From Pseudoxanthomonas beigongshangi (GTDB lineage: Bacteria; Pseudomonadota; Gammaproteobacteria; Xanthomonadales; Xanthomonadaceae): 64,000 bases of DNA. Shown one piece after another: positions 9,868-17,802 of the stretch; the first letter of the stretch is position 1, and each line of letters begins with the position of its first letter. The stretch spans positions 22,880 to 86,879 of the forward strand of contig NZ_JADHDV010000017.1 of the NCBI RefSeq assembly GCF_016820515.1, read 5' to 3'. The position numbers and the translations under genes are program-made. Under the pieces are notes generated by a model. The model did not search any database. It saw nothing but the letters and a program-made list of their open reading frames with translations, and was not told where the DNA came from.

Positions 9868-12054
9868 CTACTCCGCGTCCACCACGCAACGGAAACCGAG
9901 CATGCCGGACCGATCCTTGCTCGGTGCCATCAGCAGGTACTTGCCATGCTGATCCAGCCGGTACGCCTGCGGGAAATACCAGTGCGAAGTCTGCGGCTGA
10001 TAGGCGCTGCCGCCGCGCAGGATCGCCGCGCGGGTGTGTTCGTCGGCGTACTCGTCGGTCCACTGCCACACGTTGCCAACCAGATCCTCCACACCGAACG
10101 GGCTCGCACCCTGTGGATACGCGCCGACATCAGCCGGCGGAAGCAGGCGGCGCCCGCGGTTCACCGGCGGCACCGCATCGGCGCGCCATTCGTTGCCCCA
10201 CGGATACAACCGCCCGTCGGTGCCCTGCGCGGCGTATTGCCATTCCCATTCACGCGGCAGGCGCTTGCCCGCCCATTCGGCATAGGCGCGCGCGTCCTCC
10301 AGCGAGACCCAGGTGACCGGCTTGTCTTCCCAACCCGGGCGCGGTGCACCGTCCTGCCAGTCGCGCAGGAAGTTGTGCACGTCGCGCGGCGCGTAGCCAC
10401 TGGCCTCCAGGAACCGCTTGAACTGGGCGTTGGTGACCGGATGGCGATCGATGTGGAACGCCTTCATCGCCATCCGCCTCCGGTGATGCCGGCGCGCACT
10501 GCCCTCCCACGGATACTGCACGTCCAGCCCTTCCCAGGTCTGGCCCTCGATCTCCACGCCGCCGACCACGAACACGAACTCGCCGGCCGGCACGGTCACC
10601 ATGCCTTCCGGTGCCTGCGCGCGCACGTCAGTGGGCGCGATCGGCGTGATCCGCTGCGGAATGGCGTGCCAGCGGTTGGACAGCGTGCGCAGCGGCACCC
10701 GCGCCAGATCCGCCATCAGCGACAGGAACGCAGGCAAGCCTTCGATCTCAACGCCTTCGTCCAAGGCCAGCACCGCGCCGAACCCGCGGCCTTCCAGGTT
10801 CATCTCCAGCACCGCCTGGTCACCCGTGATCAGCGGTTGCAGTTCCACCCCGTGCCAGGCATCGAAGTACTGGCGGCCCGGCTGGTGCGGCAGCGCCAGT
10901 TGTTCGCCTTCCACGTCGTACTCGTTGCGGTTGACCAGCGTCCACAGCACCTGGCCCTCGCCCGGGAAACGGCTGGCGAACACGCCCGCCTGCAAGGTCG
11001 GGTAGTAGGGCGTCCAGTCACGGCTGACCATCAGCGGTGCGAAGCGGCGCTCGAGGGTGGCGACGCGGCGCAGCGATTCGGCGTCGCGCGGGGTGAACTG
11101 GTTCCACAGGCCCCAGATGTTCTCCCAGGCGTTGTAACCAATGCCATTGAAGAAGATGTACTGCAGATCGTGGTTGCGGTCGCGGCCCCAGCGGTTCTCG
11201 TAGTTGATCATGTGGCGCGGTTCCAGCCACTTGAACTTGGCGACCGGCGGAATGACCTCGTTCGGTGCCTTCTTGCCCCAGCTCTGTACGTTCCAGATCA
11301 GGTGTTCCTCGGCGCTGATCGTGGATTCCGGCTGCACCACCACCGGCTGGCCGAGCGCATCGCAGGCATCGAAGAACGCGCGCGGCACGCCGTTGTAGGT
11401 GTCGCCGTTGATGCCGTCGGCGCCGACTTCCTTCACCAGCCGCGCGATGGCCTGCCAGTCCGCCTCGCCCTGCGCGCGGGTGCCGTTGTCCCAGGGCATG
11501 GTCGGCAGGAACACCTTGACGCCACGTCGATGGAAATCATCGACCGCGCTTTTCAGGCCGGCCAGGCCACCTGGGAGATCCGCGGCCATGTCGAACTGGT
11601 TGCGATCGTCGATGCCGATATTCGGATAGACGTACCAGAGCAGCACGCTGTCCAGCCCGCCGAAGCGCTGCTCCAGATCATCCAGGTAGCGATCCACGGT
11701 GTAGCGGCCGGCTGCCGGATCGTAGAAATAGCGATCCTCCACCATCATCTGCGCATGCACGAAGTTGCGCTGCGCCCATTGCAGCTCGGGGCGTCGGTAG
11801 TTGGCGTCGTCGTAGCCGATGCGGGTCAGATGTTCGCGGCGCCAGTCGCGCAGTTCGGCGATCCAGTCGGCCGACGTGGCGTTGACGTCGATCTTCCAGT
11901 GGCCGATCTCGGCGAATGGCCAACCCGGCGCCTTGCCCGGCGTCGGCAGATAGCGCTGGGTGGTGACGTGCGAGAACTTGTATTCGGTCTTCGGCACGTG
12001 GCGCGGCGCGTCGTCGTCGTGGGCGGGAGGGAACGGATCCGGTGCGGCGGTCAT
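9868..12054 (-). CDS. Glycosidase-like protein fused to an FGE/SUMF1-fold domain lacking catalytic cysteines
   Basis: A 728-residue two-part protein. Residues about 25-450 look like a TIM-barrel glycoside hydrolase with a C-terminal beta domain, with acidic candidates in DGINGDTYNGVP (near 213-224) and VVVQPEST (near 238-245). Residues about 481-725 carry the formylglycine-generating-enzyme/SUMF1 fold: VPAGEF, DRHPVTNAQFKRFLE, KRLPREWEWQYAAQG, LVGNVWQWTDEY, RGGSAYQ and GFRCV. True FGEs have two copper-binding cysteines after the RGGS motif; here that stretch (680-712) has none, so sulfatase activation is unlikely. No signal peptide is seen. The gene lies between ribokinase and GH127 genes in one operon. 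The function is unknown; sugar processing is inferred from context. Confidence 0.72.
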   Translation of the reverse strand: MTAAPDPFPPAHDDDAPRHVPKTEYKFSHVTTQRYLPTPGKAPGWPFAEIGHWKIDVNATSADWIAELRDWRREHLTRIGYDDANYRRPELQWAQRNFVHAQMMVEDRYFYDPAAGRYTVDRYLDDLEQRFGGLDSVLLWYVYPNIGIDDRNQFDMAADLPGGLAGLKSAVDDFHRRGVKVFLPTMPWDNGTRAQGEADWQAIARLVKEVGADGINGDTYNGVPRAFFDACDALGQPVVVQPESTISAEEHLIWNVQSWGKKAPNEVIPPVAKFKWLEPRHMINYENRWGRDRNHDLQYIFFNGIGYNAWENIWGLWNQFTPRDAESLRRVATLERRFAPLMVSRDWTPYYPTLQAGVFASRFPGEGQVLWTLVNRNEYDVEGEQLALPHQPGRQYFDAWHGVELQPLITGDQAVLEMNLEGRGFGAVLALDEGVEIEGLPAFLSLMADLARVPLRTLSNRWHAIPQRITPIAPTDVRAQAPEGMVTVPAGEFVFVVGGVEIEGQTWEGLDVQYPWEGSARRHHRRRMAMKAFHIDRHPVTNAQFKRFLEASGYAPRDVHNFLRDWQDGAPRPGWEDKPVTWVSLEDARAYAEWAGKRLPREWEWQYAAQGTDGRLYPWGNEWRADAVPPVNRGRRLLPPADVGAYPQGASPFGVEDLVGNVWQWTDEYADEHTRAAILRGGSAYQPQTSHWYFPQAYRLDQHGKYLLMAPSKDRSGMLGFRCVVDAE

Positions 12055-12080
12055 GGCGTGGTTCTTTCAGGGAGGGGGAT

Positions 12081-13031
12081 TCAGGTCAGGCCGAACTGCG
12101 CGGCCAATGCCTCGCGCGCCTGCGCGGTGGTGGCCGGCGCGTCGCGCAGGAAGGCTTCGACCGCCTCGCGCGCGGGCACCGAGGCCTGCGCGCCCAGGCG
12201 CGTGCAGGCCAGCGCCGACGCCGCGCAGGCGTAGCGTAATGCATCGGCCAGGACGTCGCCCCGCGCCAGCCGCGCGGCCAGCGCACCGCAGAAGGTGTCG
12301 CCGGCGGCGGTGGTATCGACGGCGTCCACCCGGAACGCCGGTTGCAGGAACAGGCCCTCGGCGCTGCGCGCGATGCAGCCGCGCGCACCCAGGGTGACCA
12401 CCACGCAGGGCACGGCCAGGCGGGCAAGGCGATCGGCGATGCCGCCGGCGGATCCCGCCAGCGCTTCGAGTTCGCCTTCGTTGACGATCAGCACGTCGAC
12501 CGCGCGCAGCAGCGCATCGGGCAGCGACCGCGCGGGTGCGGCGTTGAGCACCACCGTGACTCCCGCGTGGCGCGCGGTCGCGGCATAGGCCGTGACCGTT
12601 TCTATCGGGGTCTCCAGTTGCAGCAGCAGGTGCGACACCGCGGCCAACGGCGGCAGATCGCTGGCCCGCAGCGCGTTGTTGGCGCCGGGTGCGACCGTGA
12701 TCGCGTTCTCCGCGTCGTCGGACAGGCAGATGAAGGCGGTGCCCGTGGGCAGTTTTCGGGATCGCACGATCACCGGTTCCACGCCGGCGCCGCGCAATGA
12801 ATCCTCGAGGGTCGCGGCGAACGCATCCTCGCCCAGTCCCAGCAGCATGCGGGTGGGCGCGCCGCCGGCGCGCGCCGCCGCCACCGCCTGGTTGGCGCCC
12901 TTGCCGCCCGGGAAGGTGGCGAAGTCGCGCCCCAGTACCGTTTCGCCCGGGGCCGGCACGTGCGCGGCGCGGACGACGAAATCGAGATTCGCCGAGCCGG
13001 CGACGAGGATGTGCCTGGGTGTTGCGGTCAT
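12081..13031 (-). CDS. rbsK: Ribokinase-like PfkB sugar kinase
   Basis: A 316-residue PfkB-family kinase that should phosphorylate ribose or another free pentose or hexose in the cytoplasm. The N-terminal signature GSANLDFVVRAAHVPAPGET and FPGGKGANQAVAAARAGG are typical of ribokinase. The C-terminal DTTAAGDTFCGALAARLARG holds the catalytic Asp of the GAGD-type motif (AAGD here). The start overlaps the upstream hydrolase stop by 4 nt (ATGA), giving translational coupling. Its place beside glycosidases suggests it handles the sugar they release. The substrate could be something other than ribose. Confidence 0.83.
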   Translation of the reverse strand: MTATPRHILVAGSANLDFVVRAAHVPAPGETVLGRDFATFPGGKGANQAVAAARAGGAPTRMLLGLGEDAFAATLEDSLRGAGVEPVIVRSRKLPTGTAFICLSDDAENAITVAPGANNALRASDLPPLAAVSHLLLQLETPIETVTAYAATARHAGVTVVLNAAPARSLPDALLRAVDVLIVNEGELEALAGSAGGIADRLARLAVPCVVVTLGARGCIARSAEGLFLQPAFRVDAVDTTAAGDTFCGALAARLARGDVLADALRYACAASALACTRLGAQASVPAREAVEAFLRDAPATTAQAREALAAQFGLT

Positions 13032-14335
13032 GGTTCCAGTGCCTGGTAGACCAGGTTGTAGAAAGGCGTGGCGAGACGGGGAAGATCGTGCGCCTGGCCG
13101 TCGGGCAGGTGCTGCAGCAACAGGATCGCGATCAGGCGTTCCTGCCGGTCAATCGTGAAATAGGTCGAGGCCGCGCCGGACCAGCCGAACGCGCCGACCG
13201 AACCCAATCGCCCGCGCCCGGCTACGTCCAGGATCACCGAGCCCCCCAGGCCGAAGCCTTCGGCGCGGCTGAATTCGGTAACCGGCGGATCGAGCTGTCC
13301 CTGGAGGTGGTTCATCATCATCAGGTCCACGGTCTTGCGGCCGAGGATGCGCTGATCATCCAGCGCGCCGCCAGCCAGCAGCATCTGGCAGAACCGCGCA
13401 TAGTCGGAAATCGTGGAGTAGAGTCCACCCGCGCCGCTGGGATAGGCATTGAGGGACACCCCCGGTTGCCGTGCGCTGCGGCTGTCGTCCAGCCCAAGCC
13501 GACCGTCGGCGCCCATGCGGGTCAGATCGACCACGCGCCCGCGCGCGGCTTCCGGCACGCTGAATCCGGTGTCGCGCATGCGCAGCGGCGCAAGGATATG
13601 TCCGCGCACATACGCTTCGAAGGACTCTCCACTCACCACCTCGACCACGCGCGCCAGCACCTCGATGCCGGTGCCGTCGTACTTGAAGCGGGTTCCGGGT
13701 TCGGTCGCCAGCGGCACCGCCGCCAGTCGCGAGGCAAAGGTCGCCAGATCCGGTGAATCGTGCAGGTCGGCGCGTTCCAGCAGGCGGGTGGCTTCCTCGA
13801 AGCCCTCGCCGCCGGTGGCGAAACCCGCGGTATGGGTCAGCAGCTGACGCAGGGTGATGGGACGTTGCGCCGGCACCAGCACCGGCTTGTCCGCCGTGCC
13901 GCCGGCGAAGCGTTGCATGTGCTTGAACGCCGGCAGGTAGCGGCTCACCGGATCGTCCAGGCCCAGCTTGCCCTGCTCCATCAGCTGGAGCACCGCCACC
14001 GAGGTGATCGGCTTGGTCATCGAATAGATGCGGAAGATGGCATCCTCCGTCATCGGCCGGCTGCGCGCGAGATCATGGCTGCCGTGCGCCTGCACCGTGA
14101 TGACCTTGCCGTCGCGCACGATCAGGGCCACCGCACCGAGGTAGCCCTCCGGTCCGGTCGCCCGTTCGAGGGAATCATCCAGCCGCTGCAGGCGGACTGG
14201 AGAGAAACCTTCCGCCGCGGCGGATGCCGCGGACGGAAGGTCCACCACCGGGTCTTGCGCCCGCGCCGTGTGCACGGCCATCAGCGCGGCCATCAGCAGC
14301 GGCCACACCCGCCGCCCGTGCGTTGCCTGAAACAT
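13028..14335 (-). CDS. Secreted serine hydrolase of the beta-lactamase/class C family
   Basis: A 435-residue protein with a signal peptide ending at the Ala-Arg-Ala-Gln near residue 27, then a class C beta-lactamase-like fold. The SxxK nucleophile motif is S105-M-T-K108. A Tyr-containing second motif is seen at KYDGTG and a third at GWSG before AASTYFTID. This pattern is common in family VIII carboxylesterases rather than true beta-lactamases. An upstream in-frame extension would run into the TonB receptor gene and has no signal peptide, so the ATG at 14335 is preferred. It lies 23 nt after the receptor and overlaps the ribokinase start. A role in deacylating a transported substrate is inference. 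Confidence 0.82.
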   Translation of the reverse strand: MFQATHGRRVWPLLMAALMAVHTARAQDPVVDLPSAASAAAEGFSPVRLQRLDDSLERATGPEGYLGAVALIVRDGKVITVQAHGSHDLARSRPMTEDAIFRIYSMTKPITSVAVLQLMEQGKLGLDDPVSRYLPAFKHMQRFAGGTADKPVLVPAQRPITLRQLLTHTAGFATGGEGFEEATRLLERADLHDSPDLATFASRLAAVPLATEPGTRFKYDGTGIEVLARVVEVVSGESFEAYVRGHILAPLRMRDTGFSVPEAARGRVVDLTRMGADGRLGLDDSRSARQPGVSLNAYPSGAGGLYSTISDYARFCQMLLAGGALDDQRILGRKTVDLMMMNHLQGQLDPPVTEFSRAEGFGLGGSVILDVAGRGRLGSVGAFGWSGAASTYFTIDRQERLIAILLLQHLPDGQAHDLPRLATPFYNLVYQALEP

Positions 14336-14358
14336 CCGACGTGGGGGAGTCGTCCGTT

Positions 14359-16566
14359 TCAAAAGTTGATGGTGTGGGTCAGCGAGATCACGCGGCCGCG
14401 GCCGGCGAAATAGTTGCGGTAGAAGTCGATCTGCGACCAGCTCAGGATGTAGAACTTGTCGGTCAGATTTTCCACGCCCAGGGTGAACTTGCCGTACTTC
14501 TCGGTCTCGTAGTTGACGGTCAGATCGTAGAGCGTGTAGCCCTTGGTGTGTTCTTCGCCCGCACGTCCCTCGTTGATGTCGCGATCCAGCCATTGGGTCG
14601 CACCCAGGATCACGTTGCCCCGCGGCAGGAAGTTCCAGGTCAGCGACGCACCGATCTTGTCGGGGCTGATGTCGTTGATGCCCATTTCCTTATCCAGCGG
14701 CCCGTTGGTCACGAACGTGGTCTTGCCGCGGATGCGGGAATACAGCGCGGTTGCCTTCCACTTATCGCTGAAGTTGTACTCACCGTTGAATTCGTAGCCC
14801 TTGATCTCCACCGGCGCGCGCACCATCACGAAGTCGCGGCTGATCGGATCCACCGCCAGCGATACGCCGAAGTCCGACTCCGACTTGTAATGCGACAGGC
14901 CAAAGCTGCCGCGCTGGCCCTGCCAGTTCAGGCCAACCTCGCGGTTGTCGGCGATGATCGGCTGCAGGTCGAGGATGCCGGCCACGGTGGCCTGCGGATC
15001 GTTCGGGCAGCCATCGGGCTGGGTGCCTTCCGGCGAATCGTTGGAACATTGGATGTTGCGCAGCGGAATACCCACATTCGGCAGGCCGAAGCCCTCGCCG
15101 TAGGATGCGAACACGGAGAAGCCGGCAGGCAGGCGCCAAATCGCGCCGAAGTTGACCAGCGTCTCCTCGTAGGACAGCTTTCCGCCTTGCACAGAGCGGC
15201 GATCGCGGAACCAGGTGGTGGTGTAGTCATCCACCGACAGTTCTCCGTCCTCGCGGCGCACGCCGCCGCTCAGGGTCACCGGCCCGATGTCGTAGGACAG
15301 CTGCAGGTAGGGCGCGGTGCTCTTGTAGGTCATCGGCGGCACCCAGACCCGGTTGGTCAGCGCCAGACTCTGCTCGGTTTCGTCCTCGACCAGATCCAGG
15401 CCGGCGCGCATTTCCAATCCGTCCACGCCGAACAGCTGCGGACGCGTCCAGGCCGTGCGCAGGCCCTGCTTGTTGGAGTGGATTTCGGATTGGTCCCACA
15501 GCGTGCCCATCGGTGCGATGTCCGGATCCTGCCTGTCGTCTCCATTTTCGGCCGGATAGCGCATGGCCTGGTCCGCCTTGTACAGGTCGACCTTCAGCGT
15601 GCCGGCGAAGAAATCACCGTGGGTATAGGAGAAAGCGAACTGGGTGAAATCGTTGAATTCCGATTTCGAGCCAGGAATCCGGCCACGCTCGGCGGTATCT
15701 GTGATTCCCTGCTCGCGATCGCCGGGAACCCAGTGATAGTTGTTGTTGCCCTGCACGTTGAAGCGACTGAAGGTTCCCTGGATGCGCTGCTCTCCGGCCT
15801 CGCCGAAGTTCATGCCCCACTTGATGAACAGGTTGTCCGATTTTGAATCCGAGATTGAGCCGCTGGCGTTCATGCCGATGCGACGGCCACGGCCATCGTA
15901 GGAGATGCCGCGGTCGATGAAGGAGGCGGCGGTCAGCAGGTCGAAATCATCCGCCTTGTAGGCATAGTTCACGCCCAGCTTCCAGCCTCCGCTGTCGCTG
16001 CCGTTCTGCGTGCTGTAGCGGGAGGTGACGGTGGTTTCACTGCCGTCCTTGGTGGGCGTCTTGGACAGGTAGTTGATGATGCCGCCCTGCGCGCCGATGC
16101 CCTCGGAAGCCGAGGGACCATTGATGACCTCGATGCGGCCCACCAGCCCCATGTCGGTGAAGGTACCGGAGCGGTTGCCCTCGCGCAGGGGCGAGGTCTG
16201 CGGGATACCATCGAACAGGCGCAGCGCGATACGTCCGCGCAGCGTCTCGCCTGTATTGCTCATCGCCTGCGAGGATTCCGAATAGCCGGGCACCTGCCGC
16301 GCCAGGACAGCGGTGGCGTCCTCGGTCAGGCCGAGCGTGCGCTCGACTTCCTGCTTGGACACCAGGGTGATCGCGCCCGGAATCTTGTCCACCGCCTTCG
16401 GCGTGCGCACGCCGGTCACGATCACCTGGTCGAGATTGGTGGCTTCCACTTCCCCGGCCTTCGACGCCTCGTCCGGCGGCGGCGGGGTGTTCTGTTGGGC
16501 CTTGACGCTGGCGCTGACGGCGGCGGCCAGCAGGAATACGCCGAATGCGGCGGGCACGTGCTTCAT
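14359..16566 (-). CDS. TonB-dependent outer-membrane receptor
   Basis: A 735-residue TonB-dependent receptor importing a ligand across the outer membrane. A signal peptide (MKHVPAAFGVFLLAAAVSAS) is followed by a plug domain with LDQVIVTGVRTPKAVDKIPG, the NGPSASEGIGAQGGIINYLS segment and then a long beta-barrel ending in HTINF with a terminal Phe. The start at ATG 16566 is chosen for the signal peptide and the AGAGAAGAA sequence before it. It heads an apparent operon with the serine hydrolase, ribokinase, FGE-like fusion and GH127 genes. That context suggests a carbohydrate or glycoconjugate ligand rather than a siderophore, but the sequence does not prove it. Confidence 0.92.
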   Translation of the reverse strand: MKHVPAAFGVFLLAAAVSASVKAQQNTPPPPDEASKAGEVEATNLDQVIVTGVRTPKAVDKIPGAITLVSKQEVERTLGLTEDATAVLARQVPGYSESSQAMSNTGETLRGRIALRLFDGIPQTSPLREGNRSGTFTDMGLVGRIEVINGPSASEGIGAQGGIINYLSKTPTKDGSETTVTSRYSTQNGSDSGGWKLGVNYAYKADDFDLLTAASFIDRGISYDGRGRRIGMNASGSISDSKSDNLFIKWGMNFGEAGEQRIQGTFSRFNVQGNNNYHWVPGDREQGITDTAERGRIPGSKSEFNDFTQFAFSYTHGDFFAGTLKVDLYKADQAMRYPAENGDDRQDPDIAPMGTLWDQSEIHSNKQGLRTAWTRPQLFGVDGLEMRAGLDLVEDETEQSLALTNRVWVPPMTYKSTAPYLQLSYDIGPVTLSGGVRREDGELSVDDYTTTWFRDRRSVQGGKLSYEETLVNFGAIWRLPAGFSVFASYGEGFGLPNVGIPLRNIQCSNDSPEGTQPDGCPNDPQATVAGILDLQPIIADNREVGLNWQGQRGSFGLSHYKSESDFGVSLAVDPISRDFVMVRAPVEIKGYEFNGEYNFSDKWKATALYSRIRGKTTFVTNGPLDKEMGINDISPDKIGASLTWNFLPRGNVILGATQWLDRDINEGRAGEEHTKGYTLYDLTVNYETEKYGKFTLGVENLTDKFYILSWSQIDFYRNYFAGRGRVISLTHTINF

Positions 16567-16730
16567 GGTGTTCTTCTCTGAGATGGTGGGCTGCGAGAAC
16601 CGCGGCGCAGGCCGCAGGGCTCCCCGATAGCGTTCTTGTTGTTGTTGCGCATCCGCGGGCGGCGGAGAAAATGGCGCCCGCGCTGCCAGACGTTCCTCCC
16701 AGACGCCGGCGACAGCCTCGACAATGTCGA

Positions 16731-16789
16731 CAGAGCCTAGGTGCACGCCGTCACGGAAAGAATCCTTCGCGCCTATGTTCAGAGCCTAG
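16731..16789. promoter_or_regulatory. Direct repeats upstream of the TonB receptor, candidate LysR sites
   Basis: The decamer CAGAGCCTAG occurs at 16731-16740 and again at 16780-16789, 49 bp apart. The second copy is part of CTATGTTCAGAGCCTAG (16773-16789), an inverted CTA/TAG pair separated by 11 bp, which resembles the T-N11-A core of LysR-type binding sites. The repeats lie 165-223 bp upstream of the receptor start and just past the end of the LysR gene. The rest of 16567-16844 shows only a short inverted repeat (16820-16837) and no clear promoter. Regulation by the neighbouring LysR protein is inference. Confidence 0.45.
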
Positions 16790-16844
16790 TTTTTGTTGGG
16801 TGATCCCGGTCGACGGTATCGATGCAGTGCAGCATCGCGCGTGT

Positions 16845-17720
16845 TCAGGACAGCTGCGAAACCGCCTGGCTTTCCTGCAGCAGGACGGTGACCAGGCGGA
16901 TGCGCACGGTCGAGCGCGACCAGACCATGCCGATGCGGCGCGGCACGCATTCGTTGGGCAGCGGAATCCGGACCAGGTCCAGCCCCTCCGGCCAGGGCCG
17001 CGCCCAGTTGGGCACCAGCGAAACGCCCAGGCCGCGGTCCACCATCACCGCGATGGCGTTGAGGGCGTTGAGTTCGAAACGCTCGTGCGGAACGATGCCG
17101 GCGCTGCGCAGGTACTCGTCGGCCTGGCGGCCGCCCCACTGGTTGCGGTCGTAGCGGATCAGCGGCTGGGTGGCGAGCAGTTCGTGCGGGTCGCGGCCAG
17201 CCATCGCCGCCGGCGCCAGCACCACCAGCGGTTCCTCGCGCAGCAGTTGCCACTGGCAGGTCTTGGGCAGCGAGAACGGCGCCTGCAGCACGATGGCCGC
17301 GTCCAGCTCGCCCGACTCCACCGCGCGGTACAGATCCGCCGAGTAGCCCGGCTTGATGAACACGTTGATCTGCGGAAACGTTTCCACCATCCGCGCCAGG
17401 ATATCCGGCAGCATGCCGGCCAGCGCGGTCGGGCAGGCCCCCAGGCGTAGTTCGCCGGATACCGCGCTGTCGTTGGCGACGCTGCGCATGTCGGCCACGT
17501 CGCGCAGCAGATCGCGGGCCCGCTGGATGATCCGCGAGCCCTCCTCGGTGACGCTCACGGTCCGCCCCACCCGCGCGATCAGCGATGCACCGAGTTCGCG
17601 TTCCAGGGTGCGGATCTGCTGCGCCACCGCCGCCGGCGTGATGTTCAGTTCACGCGCGGCCGCCGCCATCGAGCCGCGGTCGACCACGGTGACGAAGGTG
17701 TTCAGGAACTGGGTATCCAC
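16845..17720 (-). CDS. LysR-family transcriptional regulator
   Basis: A 291-residue LysR-type regulator. The winged helix-turn-helix covers residues about 1-60 (FLNTFVTVVDRGSMAAAARE, then AVAQQIRTLERELG), and the effector-binding domain is at about 90-290. The start is GTG at 17720, with GGGGGAG positioned upstream. It lies between the symporter fusion and the TonB receptor, all on the same strand, so it is the likely controller of this catabolic region. The ligand cannot be read from sequence. Confidence 0.9.
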   Translation of the reverse strand: MDTQFLNTFVTVVDRGSMAAAARELNITPAAVAQQIRTLERELGASLIARVGRTVSVTEEGSRIIQRARDLLRDVADMRSVANDSAVSGELRLGACPTALAGMLPDILARMVETFPQINVFIKPGYSADLYRAVESGELDAAIVLQAPFSLPKTCQWQLLREEPLVVLAPAAMAGRDPHELLATQPLIRYDRNQWGGRQADEYLRSAGIVPHERFELNALNAIAVMVDRGLGVSLVPNWARPWPEGLDLVRIPLPNECVPRRIGMVWSRSTVRIRLVTVLLQESQAVSQLS

Positions 17721-17802
17721 GTGTCTCCCCCTGGCGTGCGCTCAGGCTACAGGAGCCCCGCCGCGCGCGCGACAGGACCAACGGCAGGGGCGGAAAGCGC
17801 GG

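Noticed and set aside
9868..12054. Fusion protein as a sulfatase-activating FGE
   Set aside because: Active-site cysteines are missing and no sulfatase gene is present in the window.
8329..12234. A 1301-codon open frame on the plus strand opposite the GH127 and fusion genes
   Set aside because: Composition is His/Arg/Gln/Ala-rich without any domain or signal. It is the mirror of strongly GC3-biased genes on the other strand, which have clear motifs.
13028..14335. Serine hydrolase as a true class C beta-lactamase
   Set aside because: The SxxK motif fits but the Tyr and KTG-type motifs deviate (KYDGTG, GWSG), and the context is catabolic; an esterase-like role is more probable.
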